NCBI RefSeq assembly: GCF_026210795.1
Contig: NC_089431.1
Coordinates: 1,054,001-1,118,000, forward strand
Direction: 5' to 3'
Source of the DNA: Rhizophagus irregularis
Taxonomy: Eukaryota; Glomeromycota; Glomeromycetes; Glomerales; Glomeraceae
DNA length: 64,000 nucleotides
How positions within the stretch are numbered: position 1 is the stretch's first letter; each line of letters starts with the position of its first letter. Both the position numbers and the translations under genes were made by a program. The notes beneath the pieces were generated by a model that had not been told where the DNA came from, ran no database searches, and saw only the letters and a program-made list of their open reading frames with translations. Positions 46,636-59,185 of the stretch are shown piece after piece.

Positions 46636-47318
46636 TTATGATATGGAAGAGGATTCATTTGTAAGAAGCCTAGGTCGCCATATAGGTGTGCCCATATTTA
46701 TTGGGCGTGATTGAATATCTTGATCAAATGGGTCGCTTGCGTTGGTGAAGTTGATAGTATTTTTTCTTTTTTTGTTTGGTGATACCTTGTGGACGTTCCC
46801 TTTCTCCGCGCGTTCGCGCCAAATCACGGTATTGATATCATGCATTAAGGGAGTAATGAATTGTTCGAACGCAGTATCACGGCCGCGTTTGTTGCCTATG
46901 TAGTTGTATAAAAGGGCGGTGAATTAAATTGTGTAAGAGCAAATAAAATGATGTGTGCAGAAACCGGCTCTATAAAAAATTTTCTGGAAAAATTCCGATA
47001 AATGATCATTTTTTTAGTTTTCATTCCAAAAAAACTCCGATATGTGATCAATTTTCTAAAATTTTTTATAGGTGGTTCAGAATTGGTAATAACAAACATA
47101 GGAGAGTTGTTGATGCGATCGTGTAGATCGAAGACGAGCCCAGTGGCGCGTTCTTTAATGACTTCCTCTAAAATTGGTATGTATTTGCTAATAAGATTCC
47201 TTATTTTCTGAAAATGCGTAGGGCAAGTGCCGAAGTGTTCGTTGGTGTCACTGTGGAAGGTGCATTCTATACAAGAATGGTATGATAAAGGGTAGTTTGT
47301 GAAATATGAAATATCCAA
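46636..47318 (-). pseudogene. LINE reverse transcriptase C-terminus, disrupted
   Basis: The minus frame reads CIECTFHSDTNEHFGTC, a CX2CX8HX4C zinc motif as found at the C-terminus of many LINE reverse transcriptases. It continues FQKIRNLISKYIPILEEVIK and SPMFVITNSEP. A 106-bp MITE (46968-47073) interrupts here, after which VSAHIILFALTQFNSPP resumes. A frameshift near 46925 leads to YNYIGNKRGRDTAFEQFITP and on through MHDINTVIWRERAEKGN to a stop near 46636. Removing the MITE and one CCR copy restores NSEPVSAHII exactly. The polymerase domain itself is not present here. Confidence 0.6.
46968..47073. mobile_element. 106-bp MITE of the CCCTATAAAAAA family
   Basis: The left end CTCTATAAAAAATTTT and the right end AAAATTTTTTATAGG are inverted matches. 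CGG/TGG at the borders fits a 3-bp target duplication. It lies within the reverse transcriptase remnant and does not add a stop to that frame. Confidence 0.75.
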
Positions 47319-47877
47319 TGTCGGATAAATAAAATTTGATTTTTTGATAATTTTTCGCTCGTAGGTGAATTAGTAGGGTTGGGATTAATCCATTTGCTGG
47401 TATACTTTTGCTTGGATAACCGTGTTACTACATTTTCTTATGTTGTGGTCAGTCCATAGCATATAAGTTATTCCACTGAATGTAACTCAGGAATGTGGAG
47501 GAAAAGAATTATAATAAAATTTAAGAAACTAAATTACATTTATAAACCAAAAAGAAAATACATTAGACACTAATATCTATTATCTACCAACCCGTCTAAG
47601 ACGGAAGCAGGCACACCTACTTACTAGTTCGACTATATATTTTCTAAACTACTGTCGCTATATTGACGTTATATTGTGATATGTGTTTCTATTAATAATT
47701 CTATTACTCAATATTATTTCTGTTACATGTAAGGTAAATGATCGAAAAAAAAGTGAAATTCCGTTCAGACAAAAAGTTCCTATTAACTAAGTTAATCTTA
47801 TACCTTTTTAAAATGAAAAAAATAAACCTAACCTACTTTTTCGACTTGTTTATTCTATATTGAAAGGTTAGTTGCTA

Positions 47878-48170
47878 TCACTATCATCCCCTCTACTACC
47901 CTGCTGAGCAATCACAACACGCTTTTTGTTTCCATTTAATTCTTCATTTACTAGTTCAATTACTTTGCCTTTACCTTTTGATCTTTTGATCCTTCCGCAT
48001 GTCCGTTAATGTCTTTGATTCTATCACTAAATTCTGAGTTCATCTTGTTATAAACGTTTATTACTTTGCTATACGAGACCATGAAACCCGTTGGACTACC
48101 CGTTGCTTCGAGGTGTCTTGCGAATTCCCGGTTTCTTAAAAGATCCGTTGTAATGCCGTAGTATACCTAG
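47878..48170 (-). pseudogene. Unrecognised coding remnant
   Basis: The minus frame reads YYGITTDLLRNREFARHLEA, TGSPTGFMVSYSKVINVYNK and MNSEFSDRIKDINGHAEGSK. A one-base shift then leads to GKVIELVNEELNGNKKRVVI and AQQGSRGDDSD. An intron acceptor-like ACTAG precedes the first codon. The composition is clearly coding, but I do not recognise the family. The frameshift suggests decay. Confidence 0.45.
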
Positions 48171-48255
48171 TAAATTTATTAATTATGTGGCGCAGTATTA
48201 TATTTAGAATTAGTGTATAAATTTTAGTAGTTTTAAAATTGTATGACGTTACAAA

Positions 48256-49098
48256 TGTAACGTCCGAGATGACGTAAATAGTAGATCATTTGAGAAGGGA
48301 ACTAAAATTAGAATAATAACATTTTAGGAAAGAGACTTGAAGATCAAAATGGGAAGAAAAATTCGAAATTTTAAAACCATTAAAAATGGAATGTATCAGA
48401 GTGTCCGGTTTCGATGGGACATAAAATTTTGAAGAATGAAAATTTTGAGGTTTTTGAGTTAAAAAGCGGAATCCGGTCAAAATATTCCTTTGAAAAGGTA
48501 TTTTTAGGAAATGATATAAATAGGGGTAAATTTTGAGTTTGTGAAAAAAAAGGGATAATACGAATTTAGGAATTTTTTTTTTAGTATTGTTAAACTAAGC
48601 ATATATTTGTATTTATTTGTATTTATTTATTTATTTATTTATTTATTTATTTTATTACTAAAAGAGTAGTAGAACCGAGACTATTACAAATAAGAGAAAA
48701 AAGTGATTTCAATGAAAAAAACTTAAATCTAATATGCGTGTATAGTACTCCGTACTTCATCCCCTACGGGACCTCACTCTTCGGTCGATACTATTTGATA
48801 AAGTAGGACTACGCTAATTAATCAAATGGGACAATGATAAAGAGACGAACAAAAAATAAACACAAAAAGAATTCTAGTCAAATCACCCGTATTTTTCTTT
48901 TAACTATTAACTAGTTATTGTATGTAAATACTGTCATATACAAAATGGTGCATAAGTAATAGGTTCGTAATTATTTTTTAAGGAGTATAAATTTTTAAAA
49001 GATGATTAAGAATCTTTGTATTTATTTATATTATTAATAAAGTATTATTTTGTTAAACCTAAGGTGGCAACGTGATTTATCACGGGCTTAGGTCTTAC
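48256..49098 (+). mobile_element. Possible solo LTR, about 840 bp
   Basis: The segment starts TGTAACGTCCGAGATGACG and ends CTTAGGTCTTACA, so it has TG...CA ends with a TGTAA/TTACA inverted pair, as in Ty3-type LTRs. An AATAAA lies near 49036. No matching flanking duplication was found and no second copy is in the window. Confidence 0.3.
48602..48657. repeat. (TTTA)n microsatellite
   Basis: ATTTGTATTTATTTG followed by about nine TTTA units. Confidence 0.9.
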
Positions 49099-49109
49099 AC
49101 CGTCTTTGT

Positions 49110-49510
49110 CGATCAATTCGTTCTACCATTTAATCTGTCCCCGATGTCTTCTTGCATCGCGGAATCATATACGTATCACTTTCGTCGTTGAAATACATTA
49201 GAATGTATTTGAGTTTATTAATTTTAATATTTTATAACATATTCTTTAATGATTTCATGATCCTGTCTTTTTTTCATTTTTTTTTAATTTCTTTACTGCT
49301 TGCCAACTATATCTGTTTCTGATGTCGCTTGCAGTTAGCTAATATTCCCGTCCTTTCTTTGTTATCGAGATATTGAATCCACCACTCATATAGACAAGCT
49401 TTCCACATGTCCCGCATCTTTCAGACTTTCATAAATTTCTTCGTCTTTCCAATACCAATAAAAGATCATGTCACATGACACTTCGGAATAATGTTTATCC
49501 AGGAGTTGAC
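49110..49510 (-). pseudogene. Unrecognised coding remnant with frameshifts
   Basis: Minus-strand pieces read HYSEVSCDMIFYWYWKDEEI, YESLKDAGHVE, then in another frame CGTCGKLVYMSGGFNISITK and LTASDIRNRYSWQAVK. Several stops intervene. The composition suggests an old gene or transposon internal region; the family is unknown. The CGTCGKL pair may be an artefact of the frame change. Confidence 0.3.
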
Positions 49511-49959
49511 GAAAGTAAAGTATTGAATTATATATAGATCACGTTATTCAAGGACTATCGGATCAAAATTAACTAATTACAAACAAAACAAGAATGTTTG
49601 ATGATTGTGATATTTTTCATATAAAAGTTACAGAAAAAATTATTTTTAATCGAAACGAAAAAGAATATCTATTATAGTTTCACAAAATAAAAACACTTTT
49701 ATAATAATAAATTCAATCTTCCAACTTGGAATATAATCTAATTTATTTAATACCTTAGAAAATTTGTATAAATAAATTTAAAAACATTCGTATTAGTCAT
49801 TTTATATAGGATATCAAGGTTCTCGAGAATCGAGACATTGAAAGACTTTTCTAGAAAACTGAAGATTACATCTGTTGAAACAAGTAACATTCAATATATA
49901 GACGGAAACATGACAAAATACTATTTTTATTATATTATTTATTAATTAAATTTTTTTAA

Positions 49960-50510
49960 CATCGGACCTTTAATCATATTAAAAGAAATGAATCAACTAT
50001 CATACTATTCTATCATATGATTATACAGTACTTAACGTTAACGATAACGTAACTTTTAAAGAATCCGAAAGGAAATTGTGATTACGCCCGTTCTTATTAT
50101 TGAATTCAGTTGTACAGGTATTATAAAGTAGTATATTCACTTAAATATAACAATAATCGATTTCTAATATTGTAAATACTTTATTATGACAACATTAAAT
50201 GTAATTGCAGAGCAAAAGAACGATCATCATAGTATTCTTTTAGTTAAGTTTAAACAAACGGGAAGATTACTACGGATTACCTTTACTGCAGTACTGTAGT
50301 TATGAAGAATAAGAAAATGATAATTAACGATGTTACATAAAGTTAAAAGAACTTGGCATCTATTCCGACAGAGTAATAATGTAATTTTCTTCACGCACGC
50401 AATTGTGATCGGAATATCATTGAAAATTTAACGAATTAAAGAGAAGTCTGATTGCTGAATCAGATAGACAATGGTGTTTACCTTAACTAAAAATGAATAA
50501 ACTCGTTTCA
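49960..50510. repeat. Inverted partner of 15620-16170
   Basis: The reverse complement of this segment matches 15620-16170 over most of its length, with substitutions and small indels. No gene. Confidence 0.7.
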
Positions 50511-50959
50511 TATCATGTGAAAAAATATACAATATTATTTACAACTAATCCTTAGAAGATAAAAATAAATTATTCATATTAAGAAAAGAAAAAAAATTGA
50601 CAAGGTACGAAAATGTCGAGTCAATATAACGTAAAAATTAGTACTTCATTACCGTGCTATTTTTTTATCTCATTATACAAACATTACTATCAATATATTT
50701 TATTTGATAATTAGCGCCTATTTATTAAAAATTTATTTATATATTACCAAATAAATATTTAATTAAGCTACTAAATTAAATAAATTTTTCATATATAAAA
50801 AGTTGTATAAATAAACAAAAGTATGATATATAATTATTGTTATGCTCTATTTATACTACGGTATATCATAAAATAAATAATAACTTATAAACTAATATAA
50901 AAAATATAAAATACTATTATTATTTTATAATATTATTATAATATTATCAATATTAATTA

Positions 50960-51900
50960 ATTTTTTTAACCCAAAATCTAATTAATGAATATTCTGGACT
51001 AGTATATTTAAGTTCTTCTACAAGATTTATCATAATTTGAATCTTCTTTAGAAATACCTAATACGAGACTTAAATTTTCAATCGCTACTTTATGAAACCC
51101 TACATAAATATCTTGATTAACAATATTGGCGTATTTGGATTTGATTTAATTATTTTATCAAGATTTGGTATTATTCTCCTCTTTGTAAACAAGATGAAAT
51201 GTCAAAAAATAAAACTTAGTCATTCCTTAATAAACTGTTGATAAATATTACTACGTTTTACTTAAAATTGGTCCGATTCCTATAAATGTACTATATGGTT
51301 CATGAAGCTCAACATATCCACCAGGTTTTGTACTGAAATGATTAGGTATAAGTTATATTTATTTTATTTATTTGACATATACAGTACATGTATTTTTATG
51401 GTTATAAAAAATTAATATTTATTTATTTATTATTGAGTAATGATAAAGTCCCATTGATCTACTTTAATAACATTTGAACCATGTATAGTACAAAATCAAA
51501 TTCGTTATCAGGGAACGGTAATCCATCAAATATATCCGCATTTTATAAGACCGTTTTATCTAATTAAATTGTTTTTTATATTAATTATTATACCTTCTAG
51601 TTAGTTCAAATTTCTTAATTGTCACATTACGCGCGCGTTACTTACCTTATCAGTTATTTGGATAGGTATATTGAATTATTATTAAGTCCATAAAATAAAG
51701 ATTTTTCATATTTATTTGCAGGATCCAACAACCAAGTTCCGGATCCGCATCTTATTTAAAAAATTACTCTTAAAAAAAAAAAAACTTAAAAAAAGTTATT
51801 TATATATTTATTTAATTTAACTTACCCAATATCTAATACTTACATCTTCCTTGCATTAATTTTTTTTTCAATTGGAGAAGAAAAATTACTTTGATATATA
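50960..51900 (-). pseudogene. Methyltransferase family copy E, diverged and broken
   Basis: Exon-like pieces in the order of the intact genes: FQSNFSSPIE-like N-part near 51850-51895, CGSGTWLLDPANKYEKSLFY near 51695-51755, ADIFDGLPFPDNEFDFVLYM near 51480-51545 followed by a frameshift, TKPGGYVELHEPYSTFIGIG near 51260-51335, and a C-terminus YTSPEYSLIRFWVKK ending near 50966. The first N-terminal residues are lost and exon 2 runs into a stop. It carries the VELHEP version of the post-motif loop, so it is the most divergent copy here. Confidence 0.7.
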
Positions 51901-52139
51901 CAGTATGATTTTGAAAAAAAATGAAGGCGAATTCAGTTATTATTTCCCATATTTTTTTTATTATATAATTATTATAAAAGAGTCAATTAATAATAATATG
52001 CGTAGTATCAAAAAAAAAAATAAAAAAAAGAAGAAAATTGGCGTATACAAGAAGGTAATGAGTTATAAAGGAGAAAAGAATATTAAAGGAAAAGAACGAT
52101 TAAGATTAAAGATTAAATTAAGGGATAAATGACGTAGTA

Positions 52140-53686
52140 TAAAAAAGGTCGCGAATATGTATAATTGATAATTATACGATAATTATTAAAAAGGAGTGAA
52201 AATAGAGAAGGAATTTAAATTAGAAAAATAATTATAAAAATATGAGAATGATATCAAATATAAATAATATTAAATTATTCAGCAAGGATCTTTTTTATAA
52301 TTTTTTCTTTTAATCTTTTCGATCGACATACAAGTAAGGTATGCACATTTTCACTGATTTTCTTATAGTTGGGCGGATATTTTTTGTTCAGTAATAGTTT
52401 TATATAATTAATGAAAATATTATAGAACGTAAGTTATTTTATCCACGGGGCACTTATTCTGGAAAGTAGCATAATAAATATTCCATTGGAAAAAAGTAAT
52501 TTTGTACTGCGCAACTGCGGATACAATTGCAGTCTCTGTGTTTTTATTTAACCTTCAATTTAGGAAATAAACCGCTACATCTTGCTGCAGGTGATTTTCG
52601 CACATAAAATTTTATAAATTTGATAAAAAATTAGTGTAAATGCGAATAATCAAATTAGTAAAACTACTAATAAATTAAAATAAAGATTGAAGTTTGTATC
52701 TTTTTTTTTACTATATAATACCCGATACAATATACTGTATACCGATATTAGCTTATAATGATATTTTTTATTTTCCCGTTTCACAATTTCATATACCGAT
52801 CAATACTATAATGTTAGTCTAGTTAACAATGTATAACTTGGAATTTAAGACCAATTTTCTTGCAAAAATAAATCTTACTAAATGAGCTTGTACTGAATTT
52901 TATTTAGCATAATGCGGACCAAAATTAGATGCGTGACCAGTATTACAATCTACTAATAGTCATTATATACCGATCGATAATTTGATATACCGCATACTTT
53001 TTCCCATGTCGATATATTTGACAACATTTATATATGTAAATTTACGAGTAGAACAAGATTTTCTTAAGAAGACAGTTATCAAATATTCTGAGAAAAATAC
53101 GAAAACTATACTGAAGTGTAAAATCACCATGTTAAATAATATCGCGTTTTAAAATTATAATTCAAAACTTTAATTTTTTTTTAGAATCCAAAAAAAAAAT
53201 AATCTATATAAATACGAATTAAAATTTCTTAAATTTTTAATTATATCGAATTCTTTATTCCTTGACGTAACGTTCATGTGTGTTATTATTAGTAGTAATT
53301 TATAATATTTTGTTTATGACAGAAATCTCCAGATCCCAATAATTAATATTTTCATTTATTTAATCCTGCCGCCATTAAGGTATATAAAAACTATAAGTAA
53401 AATAAACTTTTTTATAAGGTAATCAAAATTCCCTATTATAATTTTCTATTATTAAAGTATGAAGTATAAAAAAATCATGATATTCCGCTATTTTTATATG
53501 ACAATTAACGTCTTATGACTATTCTTTACATAAATATTCATTTGCCTTAAAAATTCTATATTAATACATAAAAATTTAATTGTAAGTTAAAAAATAATTT
53601 GCACTAATAAAAAGATTCGTGACTTCGAATGACTGCGTGGCTTGTTTTGGTAAAATATGATTTTTACTTTACTATTATTATGGTTG
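52140..53686. other. No gene seen; start of duplicated block
   Basis: AT-rich. ATACCGAT words near 52710-52990 suggest an old repeat. From about 53105 the sequence parallels 23413-24020. Confidence 0.45.
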
Positions 53687-55065
53687 TTATTCCAATAATT
53701 GTTTTTTTGTCCAAAATCTGAAATGAACACACTCAGCGCTAGTTAGTTTAAATTCGTCAACTAGGTTTTCCACCATATTTTTGTGTTCTTCTTCAGAAAT
53801 TCCCAATTCCTCATTTAAAACTTTAGTTCTCAATTCTGATTTAAGTTAAGAAAAAGTCAAATCTTGAAAAACTAAACCAACTTTACAACCATTGGACCTA
53901 AAATAAAATCTTTTTCAATTCGATGAACTTCTCCTACGTTTGGTTGTAATTCAAATTTTGAATCTAGATTATAAGCCAATTTAACATCAATATTTTGTAT
54001 TAAATATGTTGACCAAACTATAATTAGTTATATTTTATGGAAAGTGAAATTAATAACTTATAATACACATAATACATGAATTAAGATTAAATGAAAGCAA
54101 TTAATATAATTACTTGCATCCGTTAATTTACGAAAAATTGAACCATCACCAACATAATCATTACGTCTACCAGCTACTTCAATACATCCGCCTGGTTTCG
54201 TTACTCTAAAAAAAATTATACAGATCAGTGAACGTAATTTACAAAAGCAAAACACGTCTTACACATGTCGATAATAATTAAGAAATACCTAACGAGCTCA
54301 GAAAGAATAAAATCCCACTGATCTGGATAACGAATTTGATTTTACACATTTAGACAATATGAGCTTCATGAAATGATAATCTACTAGTTACATCGGCTTC
54401 GATGAATTCAAGATTATGTGGTTTTATCTATTAAATTTTATAGAAAAAGGGTCAAAAAATTTCGGTTTTTTTCTTCATAATAAATAAAATTTATAAATTT
54501 TATTACCACTTGTGGATATATTGGTTTAATATCAACTCCATAAAAATAAGAATTTTCATATTTGTTTGATAAATCCAACAACCACGTCGCAGCAATAACT
54601 ATACGTATCATAAAATTCCTTGAATATTAAATATATTCACTTGAACGATATCACTTACTCGACATCTAAAACCTTGCACTAATTTATCCTCAACTGCTGG
54701 GGAAGAAAATCACTTTGAAATATATATACTCTAAGAAAATGATATATATGTAATCTATCAATAGAATCGATACTAGTCGATAAATAATATTTCATTAACT
54801 TTTCATTTCTTTCTTGGTCTGATTCTATTTGATCAAATTCTGCCCTATAAAAAATTTTATCCGTTATTTCTAGCCTTTCACGGATCCATTCACAGAAAAT
54901 GTAAATGATTTGATAAATTCTGTGATATAAGGTTATTAATTCCGGAAATATGAGCCTTTTACGGAAAAAAGACGGAATATAAAAAACGGACCAACTTTTT
55001 TTACAGGACTGGTATTTTTTTATTGATGGCCGATTATGTTTTAAATGTGATTTGATATTACCCAT
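53687..55065 (-). pseudogene. Methyltransferase family copy B, pseudogene
   Basis: It is a close relative of copy A in exon order. The first exon (from ATG at 55065, MGNIKSHLKHNRPSIKK) is split by a 166-bp MITE and later has a one-base deletion near 54713 that ends the frame. The exon 2 region lacks the GCG motif. The last exon has a one-base loss (GPxGCKVGLV) and an in-frame TAA. The C-terminus FRFWTKKQLLE is kept. A functional methyltransferase is therefore not expected. Confidence 0.85.
54843..55008. mobile_element. 166-bp MITE of the CCCTATAAAAAA family in copy B exon 1
   Basis: It starts CCCTATAAAAAATTTTATCC and ends TTTTTTTACAGGA. CTG flanks both sides (54840-54842 and 55009-55011), and the flanks rejoin to the uninterrupted sequence of copy A. 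Together with a one-base deletion in the next T-run the net change is 168 bp, so the frame stays open through the insert. Confidence 0.85.
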
Positions 55066-55455
55066 GATTTTAGTTTAACTGTTAAATGAGATAATTTTTA
55101 TTTATTTATTAAGGGGTTTTTTTCTTCGCCAGTAATAAAGGTTTTATCTATTTATATGAATTTAATGATTCGACAGTTTAATTTGAATTATGCATTATAT
55201 AATAATTTGTCAGCGATAAAAAGCCATACGGATGTTTGTGTTACTAAACCTTTATGCTTTCGCAAAGTTAAGTAATGTGAATTTATCAACAACAGAGGAA
55301 TTTCTTGGCATGTCGCGCGCGTAAAGTAAATCTTTACGAAATCTGTGAATCTGTGATTATGTGATATTTACGATTTTCAGAAATTTATAATCTTGAAATT
55401 TAGCAACAAACATAACAAATATTAAAAAAATTGTCACGTATTTGTTTTATTATAC

Positions 55456-55603
55456 CTTATAAAAAATTTATTCCGTGTTTTTTTTTTATTCCATGTTATT
55501 TCCGTAAATGTTTCATATTCAGGAAATTATCGATTTTTAGTTATTTTTTCCGTGAATGTATCATACTCACAGGGTTTTTACAGAATTACGGATAAAATTT
55601 TTA
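55456..55603. mobile_element. Degenerate CCCTATAAAAAA-type MITE
   Basis: It starts CCTTATAAAAAATTTATTCC and ends GGATAAAATTTTTAAG. It shares GTGAATGTATCATACTCACA with the inverted word at 60705-60725. The ends are eroded. Confidence 0.5.
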
Positions 55604-55689
55604 AGATGTAATAATCATTCATGTATAATTATTAAAAAAAAATTTTTAATCTATTTCCAAAATTTTTAATTGGTTAAATTGGGTGCCGT

Positions 55690-55790
55690 CCAAAATCATG
55701 AAACTCAAAATCCCGACAGGCAAAATCTCGAAACTCAAAATCCCGAAACTCAAATCCCGAAATCCAAAATCCCGACAGGTAAGAATTCCT
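55690..55790. repeat. Short AAATCCCGA repeat
   Basis: Words AAACTCAAAATCCCGA and AAATCCCGACAGG repeat about five times. No coding meaning. Confidence 0.7.
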
Positions 55791-56301
55791 TACATACTCA
55801 TGTACTTATTAAGAAAATATTATGCTTTTATGAAATTTTTTTTTTTTTTATCTTAATAAACAAAAAATTTTCCGATTGGCAGATTCGTATTTTTTATTCT
55901 TTTTATTGATGCTTTGACTTAATGAATTGTTTATAGGGCCATCCAAATGATCCAATGTCGTCCAATGATTAAAGGAAATCAATCGGTTGTACAGTTTTTT
56001 TCCATCTACGATTCAGTCTTTAACTGCAGATTTACATTTTTTTTTCGGATTACGTAAAATAATGTTGTAATCAATTAATTTAATTTATTTATTTATTTAT
56101 TTTTTATGATCTTAATGACGATTACCATTATTATAATTTTTCATATAAACAATTTAGGAAATTTGTATCACAGATTATTATTAAGAAATACAAATATGCA
56201 ATAAATTTTTTTACGTAAGTACTTAGTCATCTTCTTAGAACAATAATAATATTATAATATTTTCTAATAAACCCATAAATATTTTATTTACTATAATTCT
56301 A

Positions 56302-56549
56302 CCGTACCGCACTGCACATGCACATAATACCCGGGTATTATACAAAATACCGATTTAAAAATTATATAATACCCGCGGGTACTTTGTGAGATACCGGGTA
56401 TTGTATGGGGTACATAATAGTTTTAACCAGAATTAAGCTAAAATTACCAGAATTAGGGGGGGTACTAATTGAGAGCAAAAATTTTTATATCTAGTAAAAT
56501 ACCCTACGTGTGGGGTACTAACTTTGGGGATACTATAGGCGGTACGGTA
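56302..56549. mobile_element. MITE with CCGTACCGC ends
   Basis: CCGTACCGC at the left and GCGGTACGG at the right are inverted. ATACCCGGGTATT and similar TACCC/GGGTA palindromes fill the interior. The exact border is uncertain because GGTAC is repeated. Confidence 0.6.
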
Positions 56550-57364
56550 CGGTAATTACAGAATTAAGCATCAAGAGGTTTTATTTTTTTTAAATGATAT
56601 GATATAATTTGATTAAATTACATTTCTGTATACAAAATTATTAAAATTATAAAAATTAACGAAACAGGGATACCAACTGATCTATCGAAGAAATTAACGT
56701 ATTATTTATCAGACGATAATAGCGATAGTTAAAAATAATTGGATTTCTTTAAATATAACAAAACATGGCCTGATACAATAATTATCAAATACTTTTAATA
56801 ATATAAGTAAAAAAAAATTGAATTTTTTATTTGGGAGCTGACCCAAAAATTATACGGAGAAAAGATATTTGCAATATGGAACGGTCTAGACTCTAGACTA
56901 TGTTAATTGATCAGCAAATAAATTGTCTTCATATATGGCATTTGACATTTGCACGACATTGCTTTATGTATACTAATTACGAAATGACGAAATGACGAAA
57001 TGTGAACAGAATTTGTGTAACCTTGACTTCACATTTAAATCACATCATACATAACAAAAGTTCATCGTTCATAAAGCATGTTCAATATATAGTATGTATA
57101 TTGACAAGAAAATCAATATTTACGTTTAAAATGAAACATAAATTTATTATGATTAAGTTAAATTGTTTGTCCCTGTTGGTGTGAATGATCCGAGTCACCA
57201 ACATCTCTATAGGTATATTACTTGGACGGGCTTCGTAAAAACAAAGATTTTTTTTTTTAGAATTTAATAAAGTGGATTAAGTTTACGAAATATTTAATTG
57301 TCGTTATTGCACTACGCATACCTATTATGCAAACGTTTATAAATATAATTTATCGCTTGGGGTC

Positions 57365-57935
57365 TGGTTCATTTCACCGACAATCATTTCACCGACAAAC
57401 GTTTCACCAACAGGGTTATTTCACCGACAAACGTTTCACCGACAATCATTTCGCCGACACCGGAGGGATATTTCGCCGAAAGGTACCATTTCACCGAAAA
57501 CCTATTTCTCCGAATTCCATTTCGCCGAAGCCATTTTACCGAATGGACATTTCGCCGAATGGACATTTCGCCGAAAAATTATTTATTCCATTTGGTTATT
57601 TTATTTGTTTTTATAATAAATACATAAAAAAATCATTTCTAGATAAATTTTGAATTAGCTGATTTTTATTAAATTTACCTCGTTGTTTATAATATACGCT
57701 AAACTTTTTTTTTACTTATTTTTCGTGAATAAATGTTTTCAAGAGAATAAAATTATTTATTTATTGCTTAACAAATATCAGTTACTTGAATGTTGAAGTA
57801 ATAATATCCTGGAAAAAAAAATCTCTATAATTAATTTAATTTTTATTTTCATTGTGCGATGAATTTTTTTTATAAAAATGTTAATCGCTACGAAATGTCC
57901 ATTAGGCGAAATGGAATTCGGTGAAATGGAATTCG
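57365..57935. repeat. TTCACCGA / TTCGCCGAA repeat element
   Basis: 57370-57590 is about fifteen imperfect copies of ATTTCACCGAC or ATTTCGCCGAA. After an AT-rich spacer, 57892-57935 has the inverted form (GGCGAAATGGAATTCGG). The arrangement suggests one element with inverted ends; it is related to 20380-20645. Frames of 60-108 residues across it are repeat translations. Confidence 0.6.
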
Positions 57936-57961
57936 TAATAAAAAAAATTGAATCATTATTA

Positions 57962-59185
57962 TTACGATAATTTTTGCGTCCAAATCCTAACATAAATACT
58001 TTCAGAACAAGATTGTTTAAATTCTTCAAGTAGATCTTTTTCTATCATATTTTTGTATTCTTCTTTAGAAACTCCCATTTCTTCACTCAGAGTTTTAACT
58101 AACGGTTCTGCTTTGAAATAACCCAAGGCCAGATCTTGAGCAATCATACCAATTTTACCACCATTAGGTCCTATAACAAAATTTTCTTCAGTTCGATGAA
58201 CATTTCCTAGATTCGATTGTAACTCAAATTTTGATTTCAGATTATAAATCAAATTTGTATCTAAATTTCGTCTTGAACCACTTGCATAAACTTATAATTA
58301 TGGAAAATAAAAAATAAATAAGTATCTTGTAATACATTTAATACATGAAATTAATATTACAAGAAATGAATATAATTACTTGTATCCATAATTTTACAAA
58401 AAATCGGAGCTCTGACAACATTTTCTCTACGTCTACCAGATACTTCAATATATCCACCTGGTTTCGTTACTCTAAAAAAGAAAAAAAGAATATTATTATT
58501 TAAACATTAGCAAAAACATAATAATAATAATAATAATAACAATAATAAAAGAAATACCTAATGAGCTCAGTAAGAATGAAATCCCATTGATCTACTGTAT
58601 AAAAAAGTCTCAATAATTCTATATGTGTAAAATCAAATTCATTATCACCAAACGATAATCCATTAGATATACTCGCTTTGATAAATTCAACATTATTTGG
58701 TTTTATCTATCAATTTATATAAAAATAAAGGGTCAAATTTTTTATTTAATTTAATAAATAAAATTTCATAAATTTTCTTACTTCTTGTGGAAATATTGGT
58801 TCAATATCAATTCCTACGAAATTAGAATTGTCGTATTTGCTTGATAAATCTAATAACCATGTACCAGGGCCGCACCTTAAAAAATTTTCAAATAAATATG
58901 TGTATCATAAAAAATTTCCACTTAAAAGATGACTTACCCAATTTCTAAAACCTTATACTCTCCTTTAATTAATTTATCCTCAATCGGGGAAGAAAAATTA
59001 CTTTGAAATATATGTTGTTTAAGAAAATGAAACACATGAAATCTATCAATAGAATCGGTATCATTCGAGAAATAATATTCTAATAACTTTTCATGTCTTT
59101 CTTTTTCTGACTCTATTTGGTTAAATTCTTGTATATTTTTTATCACTAATTGTTCTTGTTTTGAATGTGAATTTTTATTACCCAT
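57962..59185 (-). CDS. SAM-dependent methyltransferase, 303 aa (copy C)
   Basis: Five exons: 59185-58938, 58875-58782, 58706-58558, 58471-58380 and 58290-57962; all GT-AG, phases agree, 303 residues. Motif I is YKVLEIGCGPGTWLLDLS, with the canonical GxGxG-type loop, then GIDIEPIFPQE, GDNEFDFTHIELL and TKPGGYIEVSGRR. The start MGNKNS fits N-myristoylation. It shares exon positions and the C-terminal VRIWTQK with copies A and D, and is closest to D. The substrate is not predictable from sequence. Confidence 0.88.

Larger units (their letters stand above)
55066..57300. other. Intergenic, with MITE remnants
   Basis: No gene supported. Contains MITE-like segments at 55456-55600 and 56302-56549, and homology to 25281-27100. 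Confidence 0.5.

Noticed and set aside
49040-49100. CCTAAG...CTTAGG inverted pair as a possible terminator or tRNA-like primer site
   Set aside because: It is better explained as the end of the possible LTR, and no primer-binding match could be shown.
51872-52132. 86-residue Lys-rich frame
   Set aside because: Non-ATG start, low complexity, and it overlaps antisense the N-terminal part of methyltransferase copy E.
57327-57653. 108-residue frame with FTDKRF/FHRQ repeats
   Set aside because: It is the translation of the TTCACCGA repeat element.
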